Shown here: piece by piece, positions 7,614 through 15,766 of the stretch
Layout: each line of letters opens with the position of its first letter
Position numbering within the stretch: the first letter of the stretch is position 1
Origin: Bosea sp. AS-1
GTDB lineage: Bacteria > Pseudomonadota > Alphaproteobacteria > Rhizobiales > Beijerinckiaceae
Assembly (NCBI RefSeq): GCF_002220095.1
Contig: NZ_CP022372.1
Coordinates: 3,382,501-3,446,500, forward strand
DNA: 64,000 nucleotides
Direction of reading: 5' to 3'
Position numbers and translations under genes: made by a program
The notes under the pieces: generated by a model
What the model was told of the DNA's origin: nothing
Database searches by the model: none
The model's input: the letters and a program-made list of their open reading frames with translations, nothing else

Positions 7614-8774
7614 ATGGACGCCAAGCTCCTGCCGCGACTGACCGAGTGGCGCCGTCATCTCCACGCGCATCCCGAACTCTCCGAGCATGAGAGGAAGACC
7701 TCGGCCTTCCTGCAGGACCGGCTGCGCGAGCTCGGCATTCCCTTCGAGGCGGGCGTCGGCGGCGCGGGCATCGTGGCGACGTTGTCGCGGCCGGGCTCGA
7801 ACCGGTCGGTCGGCTTGCGCGCCGATATGGATGCGCTGCCGATCGCAGAACGGAACGAGGCCCCTTATGCCTCGCGAAATCCGGGCGTGATGCACGCCTG
7901 CGGCCATGACGGTCATTCGGTCGCCCTGCTCGGCGCCGCAGCGATGCTGGCTGCCGATCCGGATTGGAAGGGCACCGTCCAGTTCGTCTTCCAGCCGGCC
8001 GAGGAGAACGGCGCGGGCGCCAAGGCGATGATTGCCGACGGGCTGTACGAGCGCTTCCCGATGGAGCGCGTCTTCGCCTTCCATAACTGGCCCGGAATCG
8101 AGGCCGGGACCGTCGCAGTCCATGACGGGCCGGTGATGGCAGCGGGCGGGCGCTGGCAGGTGACGTTGCACGGCCTTGCCGGCCACGCCGCGATCCCTCA
8201 CCAGACGCGCGATCCGATCCTCGCGGCGGCCCATCTGATCATGGGCCTTCACAGCATCGTCTCGCGCAATGTCGATCCCTGCGATGCCGTGGTGCTGTCG
8301 ATCGGCCAGATCCACGGGGGCACGGTCAGCAACCAGATTCCGGAAAGCGTCACGCTGCTGGGCACATTGCGCACCTATCGCCAGGAGGTCCGTGAGGCGG
8401 TCATCGCGCGCATGCAAAGCCTGATCGCCGGCACCTGCGAAGCCTACGGCATGCGCGCCGATGTCGAGATCCTCTCGACCGGCCGTGCCATCATCAACAC
8501 CCCGGCCGAGGCGAAGCTTGCCGCCGCCGCGGGCGCAGCGATCGGCGCCAAGGTCCGCACCGACCTTCGCCCCAGCACCACCGGCGATGATTTCTCCTTG
8601 CTGATCAAGGACAGGCTTGGCGCCTATGTCTGGATCGGCAACGGCCCGGCCGGGCCCGACGGCGAGCTCCACAACGCCCGCTACGACTTCAACGACGCCA
8701 TCCTGCCGGTCGCGATCGACTGGATGCAGGAGGTCGCCAAGCGCGCGCTGCAAGACAACCCGCCAACCTCATAA
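7614..8774 (+). CDS. M20 family amidohydrolase (hippurate hydrolase / IAA-amino acid hydrolase type)
   Basis: This 386-residue cytoplasmic metallohydrolase shows the M20D features: WRRHLHAHPELSEHE at the N-terminus, the metal-binding GLRADMDALPI and MHACGHDGHSVALLGAA, the EEN glutamates (QPAEENGAGA) and TTGDDFSLL near the C-terminus. Enzymes of this group remove an acyl group or cleave an amide from an amino acid (hippurate, N-acetyl amino acids, indole-acetyl amino acids). It follows the permease genes directly, which suggests that an imported N-acyl or amide-linked amino acid is cleaved here. The exact substrate is unknown. Confidence 0.9.
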   Translation: MDAKLLPRLTEWRRHLHAHPELSEHERKTSAFLQDRLRELGIPFEAGVGGAGIVATLSRPGSNRSVGLRADMDALPIAERNEAPYASRNPGVMHACGHDGHSVALLGAAAMLAADPDWKGTVQFVFQPAEENGAGAKAMIADGLYERFPMERVFAFHNWPGIEAGTVAVHDGPVMAAGGRWQVTLHGLAGHAAIPHQTRDPILAAAHLIMGLHSIVSRNVDPCDAVVLSIGQIHGGTVSNQIPESVTLLGTLRTYRQEVREAVIARMQSLIAGTCEAYGMRADVEILSTGRAIINTPAEAKLAAAAGAAIGAKVRTDLRPSTTGDDFSLLIKDRLGAYVWIGNGPAGPDGELHNARYDFNDAILPVAIDWMQEVAKRALQDNPPTS

Positions 8775-8858
8775 CATGGCGGCATCGCCCGATGCCTGAC
8801 GGCCGATTGCGCTCTGTTTTCAACGGCTTGAATATCGACCCGACAAGGGAACCCGACC

Positions 8859-10043
8859 ATGCACGACCTGACACTTTGTGTCCATCATCCGGCGGTCAAC
8901 GAGGAGGGCTACGCCTCGCTCGCCGTACCGACGCACCGCGCCTCGACCATCGTCTACCCGGACGGGGCGAGCTTCATGGCGCGCAAATATCGCGGCTTCG
9001 ACGGCTATACCTATGGGCTGCACGGAACCCCGACGACCCGCACACTGGAAGCGCAACTGACGGTCCTGCACGATGGCGTGCGCACCGTTCTGGTCCCGTC
9101 CGGGCAGGCCGCGGTCACCCTCGTGATGCTTTCGGTCCTGATGCCGGGAGACAAGGTCCTGATCCCGGACCATGTCTATCCGCCCGTCCGCAGCTTCTGC
9201 GCCGAATATCTGGCCCCCCGCGGCATCGCCTATGGCGTCTATGATCCCCTGATCGGAGCCGGCATCGCCGATCTGATCGACGAGACCGTCAAGCTGGTCT
9301 GGGTCGAGTCGCCCGGCTCCAACACGATGGAGGTCCAGGACGTCCCCGCGATCGCCGCGGCGGCCAAGGCCAAGGGAGCGCTCGTCGGCTGCGACAACAC
9401 CTGGGCGACGCCGTTGATCTTCAAGCCATTGGAGCACGGCGCCGACTTCGCCTGCGAGGCGCTGACCAAATATGTCGGCGGCCATTCCGACCTGCTGCTC
9501 GGCTCGGTGACGGTCAAGGACATGGCGCTGCGCCAGAAATTGAAGGAGACCCTGCGTGGCTTCGGCGTCGGTGTCTCGCCCGACGAGTGCCAGCTCGCGC
9601 TGCGCGGCATCGAGACCATGGGCCTGCGCGTCGCCCATATGGGCAAGGTCTCGGAGGATTTCGCCCGGCGGCTCGTCGATCATCCCATGGTCGAGCGGGT
9701 GCTGCATCCGGCCCTGCCATCCTGCCCGGGCCACGCGATCTGGAAGCGCGACATGGGTCGCTCCTCGGGCCTCTTCAGCCTCGTGCTGAAGCCCGTCGAC
9801 GACGAGGCCATGAGCGCGGCGCTGAGCGCATTGCGCGTCTTCGCGATCGGCGCCTCCTGGGGCGGCACGCGCAGCCTGGTCGCCCCGCAGGCGGTTGCGC
9901 AGGACAGGACCGCGACGGCCTGGACAGCGCAAGGCCCGCTGCTGCGCATCAGCATCGGCCTCGAAGAGCCGGACGAACTCTGGGCCGATCTGAGCCGGCT
10001 GTTGTCGGTCCTCGGCCAGGCTCCGGCTACCAAGGCAGCCTGA
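8859..10043 (+). CDS. PLP-dependent Cys/Met-metabolism family enzyme, cystathionine beta-lyase-like
   Basis: This 394-residue enzyme has the fold type I hallmarks: VPSGQAAVTLVMLSVL for cofactor phosphate binding, CDNTWATPL with the PLP-ring aspartate, and ALTKYVGGHSDLLLGSV with the Schiff-base lysine at about residue 204. The GASWGGTRSLV segment near the C-terminus is typical of MetC. It would cleave C-S bonds (cystathionine or a related thioether) to a thiol, pyruvate and ammonia. A paralogue lies at 32364. Its place here, 84 nt after the M20 hydrolase, suggests action on a peptide- or acyl-derived thioether amino acid rather than only methionine synthesis. Confidence 0.88.
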   Translation: MHDLTLCVHHPAVNEEGYASLAVPTHRASTIVYPDGASFMARKYRGFDGYTYGLHGTPTTRTLEAQLTVLHDGVRTVLVPSGQAAVTLVMLSVLMPGDKVLIPDHVYPPVRSFCAEYLAPRGIAYGVYDPLIGAGIADLIDETVKLVWVESPGSNTMEVQDVPAIAAAAKAKGALVGCDNTWATPLIFKPLEHGADFACEALTKYVGGHSDLLLGSVTVKDMALRQKLKETLRGFGVGVSPDECQLALRGIETMGLRVAHMGKVSEDFARRLVDHPMVERVLHPALPSCPGHAIWKRDMGRSSGLFSLVLKPVDDEAMSAALSALRVFAIGASWGGTRSLVAPQAVAQDRTATAWTAQGPLLRISIGLEEPDELWADLSRLLSVLGQAPATKAA

Positions 10044-10200
10044 ACGCCGGCTCCCGGCATCCCTCACCTTCTTCGCGCCAGGCCGCCGAGGGGGTATTCT
10101 GGCTGCACGCCCCGGCGCTGCCGGACCTGAAAGGCCCTGTCGCTCGTTGTGGCCATGTGGGTCCCGCCATCGGAGCGGGACCGGCTCAGGAGTGAGAGCG

Positions 10201-11076
10201 ATGTCCGGACATGCTGTTTTGACTGCGCAGACGGTCGAGGACTGCATCATCGACCAGGGCTGGGAGCGCTACACCCCCGAGGACCACGCCATCTGGCGGA
10301 TCCTGTTCGAACGTCAGCAGCGAACCCTGAAGGGCCATGTCTGCCGGGAATATCTCGATGGCCTCGCCGCGCTCGGCATCGGCCCCGAAGGCGTGCCGAA
10401 TTTCGCGCGGATGAATGAGCGACTGCGTCGGCTGACCGGCTGGGAGGTGGTCGCGGTGCCGGGACTCATCCCGTCGCGGCCCTTCTTCCAGATGCTGGCC
10501 AACCGCCAGTTTCCGGCCGGTACCTTCATCCGCAGCCGCGAGCAGCTCGACTATCTCGAGGAGCCGGACGTCTTCCACGACGTCTTCGGCCACGTGCCAC
10601 TGCTGACCAACCCCGCCTATGCCGACTACATGAACGAATACGGCCGCATCGGGCTCGTCGCGGTCGAGACCAAAGGCGTGAAGTTCCTCGCTCGTCTCAA
10701 CTGGTACACCATCGAGTTCGGGCTGATCCGCAAGCCCGAAGGGATCCGCATCTACGGCGCCGGAATCGTTTCGTCCTTCGGCGAGGCAAAATATGTGGTC
10801 GACGATCCCTCGGCCCATCATCTGGCCTTCGATCTCGAGCGCGTGCTGCGCACCGGCTATTACATCGACGATTTTCAGGCGACCTATTTCGTCATCGATC
10901 GCTTCGAGGACCTGTTCGACCTGCTAAGAGAAAGCGATTTCGCCTCTCGTTTCGACGAATTGCGCGCTCTGCCAGCGCGCACGCCTTTCGAGATCCTGCC
11001 GCAGGACATGGTCATCCGGAAAGGCACGGGCCACTTCTGGCGCGATTTCCCGGCAACGAAGACGACGTTGAAGTGA
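10201..11076 (+). CDS. phhA: Phenylalanine 4-hydroxylase
   Basis: This 291-residue pterin-dependent aromatic amino acid hydroxylase has the iron ligands in EPDVFHDVFGHVPLL (His126 and His131) and Glu172 in WYTIEFGLI. It converts phenylalanine to tyrosine using tetrahydrobiopterin and O2 and feeds tyrosine/homogentisate catabolism. The start at 10201 is supported by AGGAGTGAG just upstream; an in-frame ATG at 10147 lacks such a site. No carbinolamine dehydratase (phhB) or homogentisate genes are nearby, so it sits apart from its usual pathway partners. Confidence 0.95.
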   Translation: MSGHAVLTAQTVEDCIIDQGWERYTPEDHAIWRILFERQQRTLKGHVCREYLDGLAALGIGPEGVPNFARMNERLRRLTGWEVVAVPGLIPSRPFFQMLANRQFPAGTFIRSREQLDYLEEPDVFHDVFGHVPLLTNPAYADYMNEYGRIGLVAVETKGVKFLARLNWYTIEFGLIRKPEGIRIYGAGIVSSFGEAKYVVDDPSAHHLAFDLERVLRTGYYIDDFQATYFVIDRFEDLFDLLRESDFASRFDELRALPARTPFEILPQDMVIRKGTGHFWRDFPATKTTLK

Positions 11077-11408
11077 GGCCCGGGCATTCCGGCATCCGAA
11101 GTCGCCAGGGTGCCTGGAGATCTGCTCTTGGAGAGTCAAAATCCGCCGTCAGCGTGCCGTGGACGAGTGCCGCAGAACGGGTATCGAGCCCATCAGTGGG
11201 CGCCCTTCACGCGCCAGCATCTCGCTTCGCCCCCTGCCCTGTTTTCTGGTGGGCGAACGCATTGGGGGCTCGCTCCCATCTCCTCGCGAAAGGCAAAGAG
11301 GAAGGCCGAGGCCGAGCCCCTCCGGACAATCCCCTGAAACAGCGCCTCGTCATCAACCTGTCGTGAAGCCGTTTGCAGAACCGGTTCCCAAACTTGCGAC
11401 CGGGTCCG
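11077..11408. other. Intergenic stretch without a recognised gene
   Basis: This 332-bp spacer between phhA and the Opp-type permease operon contains only short shadow reading frames without family features. A weak hairpin GCCCA-TCAG-TGGGC (11188-11201) is the only structure noticed. It presumably holds the permease operon promoter, which was not identified. Confidence 0.4.
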
Positions 11409-12350
11409 ATGTCTCGCTTTCTCCTGCTTCGTCTCTTGCGCGCCCTGCTGACCGCAACGATCTGCGTGTCAGCTGTGTTCGTCGCGCTGCGCCTCGCGGG
11501 CGACCCGGCGCAGATCATGCTGCCGAGCGATACGCCGCCGGATGTCGTCGCCCATTATCGCGATGCGTGGGGGCTCGATCGACCCTTGGCCGAGCAGTAC
11601 CTGCTCTACATCGGGAGCGCGGTCCGCGGCGATTTCGGCCTCTCCTTCGCCGATGACCGGCCGGCTTTCGCCGCAGTGGTCGAGGCCCTGCCGAAAACCT
11701 TCCTGCTCGGCTCCTCGGCCCTGATGCTGGCGCTCCTCATCGGGCTGCCGCTCGGCATCCTCGCCGCACTTCGCCACAACCGTGCAGCCGACCGCCTCGC
11801 CATGACCGTCGCGGTGTTCGGCTACGCCATCCCCGTCTTCTTCCTGGGTATCCTGCTCATCCTTCTCTTCGCGCTGAAGCTGCGCGTGCTGCCCTCGGCG
11901 GGATCGGACAGCCTCTGGCACCTGATCCTGCCGACGGTAACGCTTGGCCTGCCGCTCGCCGGAAGACTGGCGCGCTTCGCCCGCACGGCGACGCTCGAAG
12001 TGCTCGGCAAACCCTATATCCGGGCGGCACGCGGCCGGGGCGTGATGCCGCTCGCCGTGATCATCCGCCACGCCCTGCCGAATGCGGCCGTGCCGCTGCT
12101 GATGTTCATCGGCATCGAGATCGGGCACATCCTCGCCGGCAGTGCCGTGGTCGAAACGATCTTCGCCTGGCCGGGCGTCGGCAGGCTCCTGGTCGACTCG
12201 GTCTCGACGCGCGACCTCGCCGTGGTCCAGGCGGTGATCTTCGCCGTGACGGTCATCATGGTCGGCGCCAATCTCCTGGTCGATGTCGTGCATATCCTGA
12301 TCGATCCGCGACTCGGCGGTTTTTCCAGCGCGTTGAGCGGGCGAGCCTGA
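11409..12350 (+). CDS. Peptide/nickel-type ABC transporter permease (OppB/DppB family)
   Basis: The 313-residue protein has six predicted transmembrane segments. It begins MSRFLLLRLLRALLTATICV, as OppB proteins do, and carries LDRPLAEQYLLYIGSAVRGDFG and the EAA-type loop GKPYIRAARGRGVMPLAVII. The ATG at 11409 was preferred to a TTG at 11373 because it lies directly before the first membrane helix. It overlaps the OppC-type gene by one base (TGATG). With the second permease it forms the channel; the ATPases are encoded convergently at 17266-19349. Confidence 0.9.
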   Translation: MSRFLLLRLLRALLTATICVSAVFVALRLAGDPAQIMLPSDTPPDVVAHYRDAWGLDRPLAEQYLLYIGSAVRGDFGLSFADDRPAFAAVVEALPKTFLLGSSALMLALLIGLPLGILAALRHNRAADRLAMTVAVFGYAIPVFFLGILLILLFALKLRVLPSAGSDSLWHLILPTVTLGLPLAGRLARFARTATLEVLGKPYIRAARGRGVMPLAVIIRHALPNAAVPLLMFIGIEIGHILAGSAVVETIFAWPGVGRLLVDSVSTRDLAVVQAVIFAVTVIMVGANLLVDVVHILIDPRLGGFSSALSGRA

Positions 12351-13231
12351 TGAGCGCTGTAGGAATCTCCTCCGCACCGGCGCCTGCCGCACGTACCCGG
12401 CGAAGCCGCATGTCGCCGGTCGTGATGCTCTCGGCCGGCTTCCTGGTCGTCGTCGTGCTGGTGGCGCTGCTCGCGGACTGGCTGGCGCCGCTGCCCTATA
12501 CGGCGCAGAACCTCGCCGCCAGGCTGAAGCCGCCCCTGACCCAAGCCGGCGGCACGACCTACTGGCTCGGCACCGACCAGCTCGGCCGCGACATCCTCAG
12601 CCGCATGATCTTCGCGGTCCGCACCTCGATCCTGATCGCCGTGATGGGCACCCTGATCGGCGCGGTGTTCGGGACGCTGCTCGGCTTCCTCGCCGCAAGG
12701 CTGCGCGGCATCGTCGACCAGGCGATCATGATGCTGGTCGATGCCCAGGCGGCGATCCCGGCGCTCTTCCTCGCGCTGACGATGCTCGCCTTCTTCGGCA
12801 ACAACATCGTCCTGTTCATCGTCCTCGTCAGCATCGACGGCTGGGACCGCTATACGCGGCTGGCGCGCGGCCTCGTCGTCTCCGAGCAGGAGAGCGACTA
12901 CATCAACGCCGTCGAGGCACTGGGCGCCCACCCCTCGCGCGTCATCTTGCGCCATCTCCTGCCCAATATCGCTGCCGCGCTCGTGGTCCAGGCGACGCTG
13001 AACTTTCCCGGCACAATCCTGCTGGAAACCTCGCTGTCCTTCCTGGGCCTCGGCGTGCAGCCGCCCGGCACCTCCCTTGGGCTGATGCTCGGCGAAGGCC
13101 GCCGCTATCTGCTGAACGCCTGGTGGATCGCGGTCTTTCCCGGCCTGACCATTTTCCTGACCACGCTGTCGATGAGCCTGTTCGGCGACTGGCTGCGCGA
13201 CTGCTTCGACCCCACGAGCGAGAGGCATTGA
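12350..13231 (+). CDS. Peptide/nickel-type ABC transporter permease (OppC/DppC family)
   Basis: This 293-residue inner-membrane protein contains the OppC hallmark LGTDQLGRDILSRMIFAVR and the coupling loop YINAVEALGAHPSRVILRHLLPN. The N-terminus to about residue 40 is the usual cytoplasmic arm plus first helix. It pairs with the preceding permease. The next gene, a glycerophosphodiesterase, begins 4 nt after its stop, so transport and hydrolysis are one transcription unit. Confidence 0.92.
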   Translation: MSAVGISSAPAPAARTRRSRMSPVVMLSAGFLVVVVLVALLADWLAPLPYTAQNLAARLKPPLTQAGGTTYWLGTDQLGRDILSRMIFAVRTSILIAVMGTLIGAVFGTLLGFLAARLRGIVDQAIMMLVDAQAAIPALFLALTMLAFFGNNIVLFIVLVSIDGWDRYTRLARGLVVSEQESDYINAVEALGAHPSRVILRHLLPNIAAALVVQATLNFPGTILLETSLSFLGLGVQPPGTSLGLMLGEGRRYLLNAWWIAVFPGLTIFLTTLSMSLFGDWLRDCFDPTSERH

Positions 13232-13235
13232 GGCG

Positions 13236-14003
13236 ATGCGATCCGATTCCTCCTTCGACGCGCCACGGCCACTCGCCATCGCCCATCGCGGCGGGGCGCA
13301 GCTCGGGCCGGAGAACACAGCGGAGGCCTTTGCCGCCTCGATCGAGGCCGGCGCCGACATCGTGGAAACCGATCTGCGGTTCAGCGCGGATGGCACGCTC
13401 GTCTGCCTTCACGACGCCGACCTGATGCGCCTCGCCCGTGATCCGCGGCGGGTCGCCGAAACCGATCTCGCGACGCTCCGGACCACCCTGCCCGCCCTGC
13501 TGACGCTCGACACCGCCATCGCCGCCTCCGCGCCGCTGGGTCTCCTGCTCGACGTCAAGCTGCACGAGCCCCGCATCCTGAACCCGATCCTCGCCGCGCT
13601 GGATACGGCGGATGCGCTTCCGCGCACCCTGCTCGGCCTTCGCGACCTCGATCTGATCGCTGCCGCGCGACGACTGTCGTCGGATGCCACCATCCTCGCG
13701 CTGGTGCCCGACCCCGACGCCGTCGCCCAGGCGCGCGCCGCCGGCGCGGACTGGTTCCGGCTCTGGCAGGCCGATGCAACGCCGGAGCGGCTGGCGGCCG
13801 TGCGCGAAGCTGGCATGAAGGCCGTCATCATGGTCGGTCAGCCACGCTCCGTGGCAGAGCCCGGCTACCCGCCCTTTCCGGTCGGCCGCATCGACGCCGA
13901 TGGCATGACCCGCGTCCTTGCGCTCGCTCCCGACGCGGTGATGCTCGACGACCCGGGGCTGCTCCTCTCTGCCCGCTCTGTCACCGGCCCGTCGTCAACC
14001 TGA
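13236..14003 (+). CDS. Glycerophosphodiester phosphodiesterase family protein (cytoplasmic)
   Basis: The 255-residue protein shows the GDPD signature AIAHRGGAQLGPENTAEAF with the catalytic His, then ADIVETDLRFSADGTLVCLHD with the metal-binding Glu/Asp and second catalytic His. It has no signal peptide, so it should act in the cytoplasm, splitting glycerophosphodiesters to glycerol 3-phosphate and an alcohol. It lies inside an Opp-type transport operon, between permeases and binding protein, an unusual place that points to a phosphodiester as cargo. A separate exported GDPD is at 23733. Confidence 0.88.
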   Translation: MRSDSSFDAPRPLAIAHRGGAQLGPENTAEAFAASIEAGADIVETDLRFSADGTLVCLHDADLMRLARDPRRVAETDLATLRTTLPALLTLDTAIAASAPLGLLLDVKLHEPRILNPILAALDTADALPRTLLGLRDLDLIAAARRLSSDATILALVPDPDAVAQARAAGADWFRLWQADATPERLAAVREAGMKAVIMVGQPRSVAEPGYPPFPVGRIDADGMTRVLALAPDAVMLDDPGLLLSARSVTGPSST

Positions 14004-14021
14004 TGCAAGGCAGTCGCATCG

Positions 14022-14043
14022 CGGCGCCGATCTATCGGCGCCG
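14022..14043 (+). promoter_or_regulatory. Intercistronic hairpin before the binding-protein gene
   Basis: CGGCGCCGAT (14022-14031) and ATCGGCGCCG (14034-14043) form a perfect 10-bp inverted repeat with 2 nt between, without a T-run, in the 64-nt gap between the GDPD and binding-protein genes. Such hairpins often stabilise the binding-protein segment of transporter mRNAs; that role here is inference. Confidence 0.5.
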
Positions 14044-14067
14044 ACCGGATGTCTTGCGAGGATTGCC

Positions 14068-15630
14068 ATGCCCGTTCTGTCACGCCGCCGTTTCATCGAG
14101 GGCGCCGCCGCCATGCCGGTCGCGCTTTCCATGTCAACCGCCTTCGCGGCCGATGACAGCCGCCCGAACTTCACGGTCGCGGTCGCCGACCTGCCGGCGA
14201 CGCTCGAGCCGGCGCGCGAGCTCTCCAATGTCGGCACCCGCGTCACCTACTCGATCTTCGACACGCTGATCCGGCGCGATTTCCTCGGCGCGGCCGATGG
14301 CGGCGGCTCGGAGCTCAAGCCGCATCTGGCGACGAAATGGGAGCGGGTCTCGCCGCAGGAACTCGTCGTCACGCTGCGGCAGGGCGTGAAGTTCCACAAT
14401 GGCGACGAGCTGACCTCGGAGGACGTCGCCTATACCTTCCGCGACGGCCGGCTCTGGGGCGACAAGGCCCAGATCCCGGGCGGCAAGCCCTATTTCGGCA
14501 TCCTCGCCTCGGTCGAGCCGGTCGACCGCTATACGGTCCGCTTCAAGACCAAGGTCGCCGATGTGCTGCTGGAGCAGCGCCTCGCCTCCTGGTGCGCCTG
14601 GATCGTCAACAAGCGCGCCTATGAGGCGATGGGCTTCGAGGCCTATTCGCGCAAGCCCGTCGCCACCGGCCCCTATCGCGTCGTCTCGCATTCGGCGGCC
14701 GACGCTACGGTACTGGAGGCCTTCGACGACTATTTCATGGGAAAACCGACGGCCAGGCGCGTCACCTTCAAGCGCGTGCCGGAGCTGGCGGCGCGCGTCG
14801 CCGGCCTGGTCGCGGGCGATTACGACCTCATCACCAATATCCCGCCGGACCAGATGAGCGTGATCGGCGGCTACAAGGATATCGACGTCCGCTCGGTCGT
14901 TCTCGCGAACGTCCATGTCCTCGCCTATAACGAGCAGGACAAGGTTCTTTCCGACAAGCGCGTCCGGCAGGCGCTGAACTATGCGATCGACCGCCAGAAG
15001 CTGGTCGATGCGCTCTGGCAGGGCACGGCACAGGTGCCGGCGAGCCATAATTTCCCGGAATACGGCCCAATGTTCGTCGAAGGTCGCAAGCTCGCCTACG
15101 ACCCCGTCAAGGCCAAGGCCCTGCTCAAGGAAGCCGGCTACAAGGGCGAGCCGATCGTCTACCGGACACAGGCCAACTACTACACCAATGCGCTCGAGGC
15201 CGGTCAGATCCTGATCGAGCAGTGGAAGGCGGTCGGCATCAACGCCTCGCTGCAGGTGGTCGAGAACTCGACCCAGATGCGCGGCGCCAACACGCAGATC
15301 TTCAACTGGTCGAACTCGACGCGCCTGCCCGATCCCCTCGGCGCGATCTGGGTGGCCTGGGGTCCGGCCGGCGAGATCCAGGTCTCGAAATTCTGGACCT
15401 CGGCGCAGGCCTTCAACAAGGCCGGCACGGCCCTGGAGGCGGAGACCGACCCGGCGAAGCGCAAGGCGCTGTTCACGCAGATGCTCGACATCTGGGAGGA
15501 CGAGGCGCCGGCCACCATCCTCTACCAGCCGAGCGAAGCCTACGCGATCAAGAAGTCGATCGCCTGGCGCCCGACGACTTTCTATTTCATGGACCTGCGG
15601 CCGGACAATCTAAGTTTCGCCAGGGCCTGA
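14068..15630 (+). CDS. ABC transporter substrate-binding protein, family 5 (peptide/Opp type), Tat-type signal
   Basis: The 520-residue precursor begins with a twin-arginine-like signal (SRRRFIEGAAA then a hydrophobic stretch ending at AFAADD). The mature protein is a family 5 solute-binding protein: SIFDTLIRRDF, LKPHLATKWERVSPQELVVT, LRQGVKFHNGDELTSEDVAYT and RVRQALNYAIDRQKLVDALW. It binds the substrate in the periplasm for the permeases 11409-13231. Family 5 members carry peptides, nickel, opines, glycerophosphodiesters or other compounds. The neighbouring phosphodiesterases suggest an organophosphate ligand, but this is inferred. Confidence 0.92.
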   Translation: MPVLSRRRFIEGAAAMPVALSMSTAFAADDSRPNFTVAVADLPATLEPARELSNVGTRVTYSIFDTLIRRDFLGAADGGGSELKPHLATKWERVSPQELVVTLRQGVKFHNGDELTSEDVAYTFRDGRLWGDKAQIPGGKPYFGILASVEPVDRYTVRFKTKVADVLLEQRLASWCAWIVNKRAYEAMGFEAYSRKPVATGPYRVVSHSAADATVLEAFDDYFMGKPTARRVTFKRVPELAARVAGLVAGDYDLITNIPPDQMSVIGGYKDIDVRSVVLANVHVLAYNEQDKVLSDKRVRQALNYAIDRQKLVDALWQGTAQVPASHNFPEYGPMFVEGRKLAYDPVKAKALLKEAGYKGEPIVYRTQANYYTNALEAGQILIEQWKAVGINASLQVVENSTQMRGANTQIFNWSNSTRLPDPLGAIWVAWGPAGEIQVSKFWTSAQAFNKAGTALEAETDPAKRKALFTQMLDIWEDEAPATILYQPSEAYAIKKSIAWRPTTFYFMDLRPDNLSFARA

Positions 15631-15656
15631 AGCTCAGCTCGCGTCTGCAACGGAAC

Positions 15657-15680
15657 GGGCGGCCATGGGCCGCCCTTTTT
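15657..15680 (+). terminator. Rho-independent terminator after the binding-protein gene
   Basis: GGGCGGCC-ATG-GGCCGCCC is a perfect 8-bp stem followed by TTTTT. It lies 26 nt after the stop codon at 15630. Confidence 0.85.
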
Positions 15681-15699
15681 GCGTTTTCAGTGCGCGCCG

Positions 15700-15737
15700 G
15701 TCATCCCGAACGGAGCAAAGCGAAGATCCGGGATGAC
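15700..15737. repeat. REP-like intergenic inverted repeat
   Basis: GTCATCCCG (15700-15708) and CGGGATGAC (15729-15737) enclose a purine-rich 20-nt spacer with GGAGCAAAGCGAAG. The GTCATCCCG...GAGC.AAGCG...CGGGATGAC layout is a dispersed palindromic element familiar from alphaproteobacterial intergenic regions. Only this copy was noticed in the window. Confidence 0.5.
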
Positions 15738-15766
15738 GCGGTGTTTCCGTGGGAAATCGCCGAAGG

